Assembly (NCBI GenBank): GCA_023374025.1
Contig: SIJG01000074.1
Span: 383,253 to 447,252 of the forward strand
Direction: 5' to 3'
Length of the DNA: 64,000 nt
Source of the DNA: Heterodera schachtii
Lineage: Eukaryota; Nematoda; Chromadorea; Rhabditida; Heteroderidae
Under the pieces are notes generated by a model. It worked only from the letters and a program-made list of their open reading frames with translations, did not search any database and was not told where the DNA came from. This document shows, piece after piece, positions 54,733-64,000 of the stretch (position 1 is the stretch's first letter; each line of letters begins with the position of its first letter). Made by a program: the position numbers and the translations under genes.

Positions 54733-57700
54733 TCAAAGAAACGAATGAACGAACGGTTGGGAGTGGCGAAGACGGGGCTGAACCAGCCAATTCCACAGCT
54801 GAAGATGCAGCAGGGAGAGGCCACGCGGCGACAAATGCACACAATCGGAGGCTAACGGTGATAGATCAGCGCTGGAAAAAGGCCAATTAATGTGATCGGA
54901 GGAATCAGTCAGAGTTTGTCGGGATTTCCTGGCATATCTGTCGGGATTTTCCCATGAATTAGTGTAGAGAGACGGGGATTTTCCCGTGATACCAATAAAG
55001 AGTATATTTAATTACCGGTCAGGAAATTAATAAAAATCTCCCTTATGCAATACCAAGTTTTATTCGATTCCTTAATGCCAAAACACACTAATTGCCTGCG
55101 CTAATTATGGGCAAAGCTCACTAATTGCCTGCGCTAATTACGGGCCTCGCGTGCTCCATCAAATCCACAATTTGCACATGAAACTCTTCATCATCACCGT
55201 ACACTGTTCGCAGACGTGCCTCCAACTATATTTGATCTTGAATTCAATTTTATTCAACGTTTTGGGAACTGTGTCCGCTTAAACGACCAACGGACAAAAG
55301 ATCAATAGACAAATGATCCACAAATTAAATAAAACGGACAGATAAAAATACAAACAAGCTTGGAGACAAACAAAAACAAATTAGGGTTAATTTACGTTTT
55401 TACCTAATGATTTAAATTTGATTTTTTGAGGTATTTTTCAGCCAGCAAAATTTTTTTTCTAAATAAATGGCGTATGTTTAGTAAAAAAGAAAAAAATATA
55501 TAAATATTAATAGTTTAATTGAAATAATTCATTATCCATCCATTAATAACATGCGATACACTAAACGACTACTAATTACGTCCTATTTTCAAAGGATTTG
55601 GTAGGAAGGATTTCACCAGACAATAACGAAGCATGAGACGGGGTTCTGATCAGTTAGACCATCGCCAGATCACCCAAATGTCTCTCACCAGATCCCACGC
55701 CCTTTCGTCATCGTCCGCCTTGCCAAACTCCCACAGGGACAACATTTTTGAACAAAAGGCGGCTGCCTTGGCAACAGAACGCCAAAAGGTCTGAAAACAC
55801 ACAGACAAACTCGGCATTTTGAAAAAGCCATTCGCCGAGGCTAATGAGCAGCACTGACCAAGTTGGACTGGCGAAGGATGAGAAGAAAAGTGCGGCGAGG
55901 AAGGCCATGGCGGATCAGCTGCACACTTTGGAGCACGTCCTGGGCAAGTACGGCCGAACTTTGCCCGTACGGAATGTCCTTTAAATTGATTGGGACATTC
56001 TCTGATCATTTCTAGCATTTGCTTTACCATTTGACTGATCAGAATTTCATAATCAAAATTCTTACGTTCGATTAATTGTAAGGCTTTTCCAATTAGTTAA
56101 TACTCATTCCCTCTAATCACATGCTGATTAGTGAACATAAGCTAAGCTAAGACCTTTTCTAACTCTTTTTACATCAAATTAAATAAGTTTGTCGTGTAAA
56201 TGATCAGCAGGATCTAAATAATAAATTTATTAGGGCCAAATCACTAACTGATCAATGACTACTCTTTTTATGTAAGCCGACCAAATAGCAATTGATACTA
56301 ATTACGTGAAGTCCGGGCGCAATTAGCACCAATTTCCACCGTTCGGAATGGGCATGGACGGTGCGGCGTACTTTTTCCACCATTTGACGCGTCCATTCTT
56401 GCAAGTGTTTACGGTTGGCATTGGCACCACCGGCACTTTTGGTGGCATTGTCATCGGCACTGATCACTACTGTCTCAACTCGGGCGTCCATTACAGTGAA
56501 AATTTGTGCAAGAGATAGCGACGATCCAGCAAAATTTGACGAGACGGACGGAGATGGTGATCGGACAGAGCATTTGTTGCGAAATTCTGTGTGAAGCATT
56601 GACTGATTATTGATTGATCACTTAATTTGGACAAAAGCGATCAGTTTTCGTTAGAAATTCATATAATTCATTATAAGATTTTGGTTGTAATTAGGAGAGT
56701 TTCAATTATCCCGTCCTTTGGAATCTCACAATTAGACTGTTTTTAGAATGATAATGATCATACAAAATCTTCAATTAGCGTTTGTTTTGGGAATTGGTTT
56801 TTGAAAATGGACCGGACGAGAATCCCAGGGAAAAAAGCTTCAAAATTTGAAAATTTGGTGAGATTGACTAAATCCTTTCAAATTTTGCTTTACTCCAATC
56901 TCTCGCCCACCTTCCGCCAATTGTTGAATGTCAATTGTTGTTCGTTTTGCCATCAAATGTTTCTCATGCCCACAAAATTGGGTCAAATGTCCAATTTCGG
57001 CATAAATTTCCACCCGTTGGGGTGCCAATGTTGAAGCCAAAGAAGAAGCAGCATAAATCGGCACCAAATTATCAGCATGATCATAATTATTGGCATCATT
57101 ATAGCTGTTAACACCATCATTGTTGTCCCATGGCGTTGTGCCGTGCCGGGGCGATGAAGCAATAGCACCACGACCACACTTGCGCAGAAGGGTGAGAAGT
57201 CGTTCGTCCACGGGATGGTCACGGTGCGCAATGGCACTTTGTTTGGCCTGTGGTACGGTTTTGGGATGCAGAACCAACGGCACTTTTAAAATGTAAATAC
57301 GGTAAGGACAAACGTATATTACCAGAAAAGCTCCCCCCCCCCCCCCTAAATTGGATATGGTAAAATTCTGACAAGGCACAAAACAAGTTTTATGGTAGGC
57401 GGAAAAAACGGAAACCCAAACTCTGAAGTTTTCAAAAACAGTCGAGAAAAGGAATTAGCAGTAAGGATTAGGATGAGCTTATTGTCCGTTTTTTTCCATT
57501 AAAACCTCTGTTATTATTATATTTTCTATATTTTTTTGTACGAATTGCAATTACCAGGCGCACCTGAAGCGCAACAAGTTCATGCCAAGCCTGGAGAAGT
57601 GAGTCATCATTATCACTGAAGAACAGTCGCGTGGCGACAGAAGCGACGGGACGGAAACGCTGAAGAATGACAGCAATACAAAGCAGAATTGGGAAAATTC

Positions 57701-57993
57701 TGATCATTTGGAGGAGCGGTGGGCTAATTGACTGATCAAAGGCGCCGCCGGCGTTGATTAGTGTTGTGTTCGATCAGCAATTAGGATGATAGCCGGCCAT
57801 ATTTTCTTTATTTGGCACGACACTTGGTGGCATACAGCAGAGGAAATTCGTCCGTTACAAATGATGGATGGTCCAGCAGCGGAATTTGGGCAAATTGTGG
57901 CGGACGGATGCATTTTGGTGCAACAATTTCCGTGTCCATTCGTCCGTCTGTCCGAACAACAAACGCAAACCGAATAATAATCGTCATCACCAT
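54733..57993 (-). CDS. divergent secreted phospholipase B-like (GDSL/SGNH) protein
   Basis: Eight minus-strand exons close in phase to 361 residues: 57993-57859, 57659-57564, 57247-57115, 56586-56306, 55978-55859, 55790-55689, 55225-55146 and 54871-54733. A hydrophobic N-terminus is followed by APKCIRPP and HPSFRFRPVAS, like the family's CP..P...PSV..LRP lead-in. WKLVLIAPGLHD (about 204-216) sits where families have WKLVTIFIGGNDL. GLPRRTF matches the LPRTFVNL block, and ADLSPLASDCVHLSPRGLSL ends the domain with the catalytic D..H. The expected GDS is SDN (60-62) and the block-III Asn is missing, so catalysis is doubtful. Family members hydrolyse phospholipid acyl chains outside the cell. Intron 7 uses a GC donor (55145). 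The exons at 57247 and 57993 are the least certain. Confidence 0.62.
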
Positions 57994-58532
57994 TAGCAGC
58001 AGCGGCGAGGGCAACTCCAAATCACTGCCCCGTCCCTAATTACCCCCTTTTGTAAGTGCCCACCCGCCGATGACGGGCAAAACTCTCACCACCCCTTGTG
58101 GCTTAATTGCCCATCAATTAACAAATTATTCCGTGCAATTCTCATCACGAGAAATGAGCAGGTGAAAGGGTGTCAAAAATGGACAAAATACAAATGACAA
58201 TTATCAAATGTTGATGAAGAAATGAAGTTAATAATTGTAGTTTTTGTTTTCGGGTCGCTTTTTCCCGAACCCTTTCGTATCAAAAGCCCTTTTTTGCATG
58301 GATAATTATTAGAAAGAAAATTAGGAAGCAGCGGGATGGAGCTGTTTGATTTGCAATTTATTTGAATGACCAATTAAAATGTACATCAATTTTTATGCGA
58401 AAAAAGTCAAAACAAAAAAGGCGACACGACACGTATAGTAAGGTTAAAGTTAAACACCCACGAATTAGAAAGACAAAAAAAATAAAGAAACGTTAAATGC
58501 TTTTTGTTAAGGTATGGAAATTAAACGATTAT
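57994..58532. other. intergenic, no gene seen
   Basis: AT-rich sequence between the AP-2 gene's 3' end and the phospholipase B-like gene's start, both on the minus strand. It presumably holds the AP-2 3' UTR and the next gene's promoter. No motif is assigned. Confidence 0.4.
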
Positions 58533-60484
58533 TTATTCTTCCGCATTTTCTCCTTCGGTCGTAGACGACGTTCGTTTCTCACATTCTTTGACCAATTCGA
58601 TCAGAACGTTGATCACTGAAGTGAAAGCATAGCCGCCAAAACCGTGCGTAGCCTGAAAAATCAAAAAATGGAACCGAAAATTGACCAAATGATGCGCTGT
58701 TTCCCATTTTATTCGACCAACCGAATGCAAATTAACTTAAACCAGCCCATAAACCCAATTTTGGTTCTTAATTATTTTGCCAAACGGTAATAGTAAGTGG
58801 TGCTATCCCAAATTTTTTGTAATTTTTATAACTCGAAAAATTCGACTTTTATTCAAATTCTGGTCAAGGTAGAATTGGTCGTATTGGATGAAGGATTCGT
58901 GATCCAAAAACTCTTGGACTTGTTTTTATCAATTAAAAATCGTAAACGCCCAAATAAATTTTCTCGCGGCACTTTTTGTTTCGAGAAGTGAGGGCACTCT
59001 TTTCTGCTCACCAAAGAGAAGCGGTTGAACCCCGCGCCGACTTTGTTGCCAATTTGCTTTTTCTTGACAGCAATAATTGGCAGTTGAAGATGAGGTGTGT
59101 GTGGGCTCTCATCCGCCTCTTGGAAATCCAAAACTTCGGCAAGAAAACGCCTAAAAATTGATCAAATTAATTCAAAAAAGAATCTGGTCCAATTTCCCAC
59201 CTGACTGTTCCCAGTTCTTCCATGCTATATGGCTTAGCGCCGCTCTCACCACCACTTTCACCTGGCAAATTGTGGCAATGAAAATTAAAATTTAAATCAA
59301 AGTCTCATTAAAATGGTCATTTTCGTATTCACTTCCAATGTAATTTTTCGAGTTTTAGAGAATATTTGGCACTTTTACCTGATGTCATTTCGTTGGCAAT
59401 TGGCTTTATGGGGTAATTGCGGTCGCAAAGTTTCGCAAAGTCTTGAGATAACTAAAAGAAACAGAAAATTAAACGTCATATCAAAGAAAATCCGTGCGCG
59501 ACTAAATCAGGCCCACAACCAGGGGGGAGCGGCAAGGGGGCAGTAGCCACCCCCCCCCGAAATCAAAAAAAAAAATGAAAATTTCCACAGGGAAACGATT
59601 CGGGTGGAAATGCTTTGGGGATTAATGCGCCGCCCCCAAAGGGTCTCTGGCGATACCCTCGGACTTTTCCCACCCATTGCTCAGACATTCTCCGCAACTT
59701 GCCTGGACCGCTTCAGCTTCAAGAAGGAAGGTGAAGCAGGTGTCTTCGCTGTGTTGCCGCTGTTCCGTTCGAATTTTAATCTCGGACTCCTGTAGCAAAT
59801 TCAGGAGAAATTAATTGTGGAGATTAGGTGATAAAATCAGTTTGGTTGGTTATTTTTTAAAATTTGGTAGCCCGTCAAAAATGGTGGTTGCTTTTTTGAA
59901 GCCATGCCGCCCAATTTGCATGGCATTTTAACCATTGTCACAGAGTTAGATGACCTGACGCCTTTCGGGCATGTTCTTTGCCCCTTGTCGTTTCCCACAA
60001 AAAATTTTTACATTTTAAATAAAATTTTCAAGAAAAAAACTTTGCCATCAAAAACACGAAAAGAACGCGGCTAACTTTTGAATTTTTGTTAGGCATAAAT
60101 CAACAAACCTCAATGCTTTTACGCAGATCGGCGCTGTTGCTGCCTGTTTTGCGCAGGTGAAAAAGAGTGAGAAAATCCGAAATTTTCATTCGGTCTGGCG
60201 ACTCAACGCGCCGCTGCACTTCTCCAAAAGACACGGGGTAAGTAGCCGCGCATCCATTTTCAAATGTCAAACGTCCTTTCACTTCCTTTTTGAATGGCTT
60301 TGATGGTGACTTGGCAGAGGCGGTTGACGATGATTGGGACTGCTGGTCAGTGACCGCCTTTTGCTGTAAAAGGGTGAAATCAGTGAGTTCATCAAACTGA
60401 GTTGAAATGGATCACTTTTCCAGCCTTCAGCTCTTCAATAATGGCCTTCAATTGTGCGATTTGTTGGTCTTTGCTTTGATCCAT
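58533..60484 (-). CDS. AP-2 transcription factor
   Basis: Seven minus-strand exons (60484-60416, 60363-60109, 59789-59703, 59451-59379, 59261-59201, 59150-59012, 58652-58533) close in phase to 267 residues. After a short Gln/Ser-rich start (1-50) comes the AP-2 DNA-binding and dimerisation domain: YPVSFGEVQRRVESP, LTLFHLRKTGSN, LRKSIEES, LLEAEAVQLSQDFAKLC, YPIKPIANEM, VRRFLAEVLDFQEADE, and FSLATHGFGGYA. These align block by block with the family (SFAEVQRRL, EGEAVHLARDF, THGFG). AP-2 proteins bind GC-rich sites as dimers in the nucleus; worm relatives are the aptf genes. It lacks the usual N-terminal activation region unless unseen upstream exons exist (an acceptor-like CAG precedes the ATG). 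Intron 3 uses a strong GC donor (GCAAGT) at 59702. Confidence 0.88.
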
Positions 60485-62044
60485 TAGTAATGCCTGAAAT
60501 AATAACAGGAAGGAACCAATTGGCTAAAATTTCATCATTTTCATTACATATAGAAATTTTTAAATGTCCTTGATTTAATTAAAACATCAAATGACTGACT
60601 ATATCCTCAGTTTCTTAGAACATAAATATTTTTGAATTAAAAAAATATATTTGTTATACATTATGCCAAATATTTTTTGTCAGTTTTTGGTAGAAACCGG
60701 CCCGGGATGGTTCCCGCGTCATTCAAATCCAACAATCTTGGTTTTTCAAGAATAATAAATTTTTAGAAAAATAAGTACTTTTTGGAAAATCAAAGACAGA
60801 ATCAATGATTTTGCGAATCGTCCCGCGCGAGTTTTGCGGGATTCCCGCTCCCGTAAAATTTCGAACTCCCACTCCCGCAAATTTTGACCCAAACACGGGA
60901 GTAAAAATACACTGGTATATAAGAAGTGAGTTTTTTTTTGGTATAATTAATAATTTTTGATTGAAAATCTGTTAAATAAATAGCCAAATCTCAAAAAAAA
61001 TCTTCCCGGCGGCGACTATCGTGACCGCCGGACCCTTAAAGTCTTTATGCAAAAATGTCATTTTTTTGACAAAATCTGACAATGTATTGTATTCAATTTT
61101 TCCGCCTCCCTCCTCCTTACTAGTCCCCAAAAATTTTCTTTTTCAAAAAATATCCCGCAAAAAATTGTTTAAATTAATAAAGGGAGTCGAAAATACAAAG
61201 TTAATAATTTTTAGTTCCTTATATAAGGGAAAAATAGGCGTTTTCAGTCCGTTTTTTGAATAACTCTCCAGGAAATGCTCAGATCGGCTTCAAACAAAAG
61301 AGAACAGATGTTTTTTAAGGATTCTCTATCGATTAGTGAAAAGTATTTTTTTAAAGCTCAAATTAAAAAAAAGTTTCTTCAGAAAATTTTTGAAAAATTT
61401 TCCAAAAAATTTTGACCGCCTGTAAACAAACCATCATAACTATGCTTAGAATTGATCGAATTGAAAAATTTTATGTTTGTGCACATCTACAGAATCTGCT
61501 CTTTAAAATGATATAAGATAGATTCGGGTCCGGGTTCGGGAAGTAGTCGAAAAAGGGATGCCATGCGTCTTGGAAATTTGCACATTTTCAGCCCTGCTTT
61601 TCAGAATCCGGCTCAGGGGGATACGCAGGGAATCAGGGCGGATTTTGAGCGAATTTGCAAAATCTGACACACTAGGAAATATTGATTAAGTGTGTAGACA
61701 TCGCCTACATGCAAATTGGCAAAATCTATAATGCCGGACTCAAGATTGGTAGGTTGGCATTTTTGTAAAGGCTTAGAATCTAAGCTAAATAAATTTTTTG
61801 CTAAATCGGTAAAAATAGCACATTAGGGATGCTTGGCTATATGTATAAAGACCACATACGTGCAAATTGGCATCGTTTGTTATGCCGAACTCAAGATTGG
61901 TACTTGGCATTTATGCACAGAATCCAGCCAACTTCTTATACAACTTTGCATACAACTTTCTATACAACTTTCATTACACTTTACAACTTTATAAACAACT
62001 TTCATTCAATTTTGCATACAACTTTAAGCACCTTTTAAATTTTT
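60485..62044. other. intergenic, repeat fragments, no gene seen
   Basis: Includes a GGGATTCCCGC-type fragment (60820-60910) and GGCGGCGACTATCGTGACCG (61007) related to the repeat at 18.7-20.2 kb, a core B phrase near 61520, and CATACAACTTT repeats (61930-62025). No exon is seen. Confidence 0.5.
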
Positions 62045-62094
62045 TGAAATATTTGCGAGGAGGGGAGAGCGGGGCGAGGTGGGGAGGGGAGGAG

Positions 62095-62351
62095 AGGGTG
62101 GAGGGGGAGGGGGGGGAGGGGAGGGGAGGGGGCCGAAGGCCCCCTACGAGGCCGCGAAGCGGCCGAGCGAGTACCTTAAGGGAGGGGGGGGGAAGGGGGG
62201 GGAGAGGGGAGGGGAGGGGGCCGAAGGCCCCCTACGAGGCCGCGAAGCGGCCGAGCGAGTACCTTAAAGAAGGGGGGGGGGGGAGAGGGGAGGGGAGGGG
62301 GCCGAAGGCCCCCTACGAGGACGCAAAGCGGCCGAGTGAGTACCTTAAGCT
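62095..62351. repeat. GC-rich tandem repeat, three units of 81-88 bp
   Basis: Each unit is a G-rich run (GGGGAGGGGAGGGG) followed by two palindromes, GGCCGAAGGCC and GAGGCCGCGAAGCGGCCGAG, and ends GAGTACCTTAA. Units start near 62131, 62219 and 62300 at the GGCCGAAGG palindrome. The GAGGCCGTGAAGCGGCCGAG palindrome also occurs at 21006-21025, so the motif is dispersed. Confidence 0.85.
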
Positions 62352-62599
62352 TATTTGTACAACTGTTCCCGGCTGGCCCCGGTGTTGAAAGCGGCCCCGG
62401 CGCTTTAACAGGGCCCATCGGGCCCTGGTTCGAATAAAATTATAAAAAATTATTTTCTGAAGCAATTTGAAAAAATTTCTGATTTTCGACCCTAGAATCT
62501 GTTTTTTTATTTTCAGTTTCTGCTTAATAAACTTTTCTATATATTTTTTGTTTAAGAATTGCGAAAAATTTCGTTAAGGTTCAAAAAAGTTATGGCCAA

Positions 62600-62790
62600 A
62601 AAAGCTGAAAAACCTGATTTCTGATGTACCTTTGGGCATAATTTTGTTCAAAATTAACAAAATTTTTTGGAATTTTGCAGGCTAATAGAGGATACTTAGG
62701 GATACCAAATGATACCAAGAAAGCTGGATTTTGTTGGCAATAAAAAAAGTTATAGTTCAAAAACTAGGCTGGCGCGAAAATGACTTGGCC
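62600..62790. repeat. core A copy with a different terminus
   Basis: The phrase GGCTAATAGAG, AATGATACCAAGAA, GCTGGATTT, AAAAAAGTTATAG matches core A. It then runs into GGCTGGCGCGAAAATGACTTGG and CCGAAAAAG, a terminus unlike the other core A copies. Confidence 0.55.
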
Positions 62791-63169
62791 CGAAAAAGTT
62801 GATCAGACCACGAAAAGCCAAAAAATGGCTTACTTCAAACTTTGGAATATTAGCCTATGTATGACTTGTCTCTGTTATACGGCAAAAGATCACTTTGGGA
62901 ATCAAATATCCTACTTTAAAATGCTGTTTATTTATTAAAAAACAGTAATTTAAACGAAAACCCAAATTTGAGCCATTTACGGGGTCTCCTGATCACCTAT
63001 AGATTATTGGTCTGATCAACTTGGCAAGGAGTCTGTGATATTTTGATTCAAATTACGCAAAATGAATGGAGCAATAGAAGTCCCATTAAACTTCAACAAA
63101 TTCCTCCTCATTTTTGAAACATGAGAACAATGGGGCCAATTGTTTGGCCCCCAAAACAACAAGGCTTAC

Positions 63170-63310
63170 TTCTTTCCATTTGTCGACACGTGGAAGCAAA
63201 AGGTTGTGAAACAGCCGACAGGACGAGAACGCATTCGGAACGGCATCTTCGGCACGGACGAAGGGCACAAATTCGAACAAAAGTTCGGGCGGAAGGCTTT
63301 TGGGGGCCAT
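63170..63310 (-). CDS. F-box-like first exon, gene incomplete
   Basis: ATG at 63310 on the minus strand opens 47 codons ending before a GTAAGC donor at 63169: APKSLPPELLFEFVPFV, AFSSCRLFHNLLLPRVDKWK. The LPPELLFE...F.....SC.LFHNLLLPRV pattern is that of F-box-like proteins, which are expanded in plant-parasitic nematodes; F-box proteins choose targets for SCF ubiquitin ligases. No following exon was found toward 62800. It may be a truncated copy, or the next exon was missed. The opposite strand is open too but shows no motif. Confidence 0.45.
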
Positions 63311-63623
63311 TGGCAACAGAGGAAACGGCGGCAGGGGCCAATTGAGGGCAATTGGGTAATTAGTAAATTAAATGATGGGGAAAGGCGTTGCGCACAGCAA
63401 TTAGCAATTTGGGCTTGGAAATGGGTGCTGGTGGGCTCGTCTCGGCAACAAATGAAGCAATGGCCGCCCGCTTTCTCTTCCCTTGAGGGGATATTTTGCT
63501 GTTTTATGTGTCTGTGTCACTCTTTTTCTCTCCCTTCTCAAACCCACACACTCTTTCCCTTTGTTATGCTTCTCTGCCCCGGTGAGTGTTGCGTTATGTC
63601 TGCCTGTTCTCACTGTCTCACTT

Positions 63624-63624
<1 letters not shown>

Positions 63625-63662
<38 letters not shown>
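63625..63662. repeat. CT microsatellite
   Basis: A pure (CT)n run; another interrupted CT tract lies at 63850-63930. No gene was found between 63311 and 64000 apart from these. Confidence 0.9.
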
Positions 63663-63663
<1 letters not shown>

Positions 63664-64000
63664 TTCCCTGACAAACAAATGAGTCTCTCTCTTCTGAGTT
63701 GGGTCGTTTAAGTGCCGATGTTTCAGCGCCAGTTCAGTTCTTGTTTTTAGACAGTAATTTTTAGAGTTGTACGGGCCCGGGAATTTCGAGAAAAACAGGC
63801 GGCGCCGAAACCACCCATTCTTCCATCTCTCTCCCTTTTTTTTAATCTGTCCTCTCTTTCTCTTTCTCTCGCTCTCTCTCTCTCTCTCGGTCATTCTTCC
63901 CTCTCTCTCTCTTCTCTCACGCTGTCTCTCCTTCTCTATTTTATCTATGTACTCGGATCACAATTTAAAAATGATTAATTTCTTATTTTTGCTTCCAGGC

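Noticed and set aside
55708..55908. Minus-strand 66-codon hydrophobic frame
   Set aside because: It is an alternative frame across exons 5 and 6 of the phospholipase B-like gene.
57468..57707. Signal-peptide-like ATG at 57707 as the start of the phospholipase B-like gene
   Set aside because: The acceptor at 57660 joined to the exon ending 57859 gives the family's CP...P.S..LRP lead-in; the hydrophobic run is then intron sequence. It remains an alternative start.
63140..63682. Plus-strand 180-codon frame
   Set aside because: It runs into the CT microsatellite, has no motif, and overlaps the better supported F-box-like exon on the other strand.

Overview
The window is nuclear DNA of a nematode. 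Six multi-exon genes could be rebuilt with every intron phase closing, and a seventh only with an assumed frame for a repeat-rich exon. Many introns are 50-110 bp and end in TTTCAG-like acceptors. The families present (UDP-glycosyltransferase, AP-2, ING, strawberry notch, phospholipase B, LBP/BPI, MULE transposase, F-box-like) suit a nematode. Frequent GC-AG introns and the repeat load make a plant-parasitic tylenchid, perhaps a cyst nematode, my best guess; I have not proved this.

Layout. 1-2.3 kb: repeat fragments and the N-terminal part of an LBP/BPI-like secreted protein (minus). 5.1-7.9 kb: a TATA box and a secreted proline-rich protein (plus). 8.6 kb: a tRNA-like sequence. 9.7-15.7 kb: about ten units of a 645-bp satellite. 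16.0-17.5 kb: a broken MULE transposase gene. 17.5-26.2 kb: a dense, partly nested cluster of terminal-inverted-repeat elements, several with termini built from short tandem modules. 26.8-29.7 kb: a coiled-coil protein with a C-terminal membrane anchor (plus). 30.2-31.9 kb: an ING-family PHD-finger protein (minus), head to head with a complete strawberry-notch helicase gene at 32.6-39.1 kb (plus). 39.2-40.0 kb: a nearly perfect 0.8-kb palindrome. 41.4-48.6 kb: a complete 15-exon UDP-glycosyltransferase gene (plus). 49.5-50.3 kb: a small single-pass membrane protein (minus). 54.7-58.0 kb: a divergent phospholipase B-like gene (minus). 58.5-60.5 kb: an AP-2 transcription factor gene (minus). 62.1-63.9 kb: a GC-rich tandem repeat, an F-box-like first exon (minus) and CT microsatellites.

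How the genes relate. There is no operon-like clustering. ING and strawberry notch share a 666-bp intergenic region and both act in nuclear gene regulation, so co-regulation is possible. The other genes are independent. The most unusual points are the cluster of modular-terminus elements whose cores are shared while termini differ, the palindrome just after strawberry notch, and one GC-AG intron in each of five genes. Gene models were made by eye from splice signals, reading-frame closure and remembered family patterns; no search was run.
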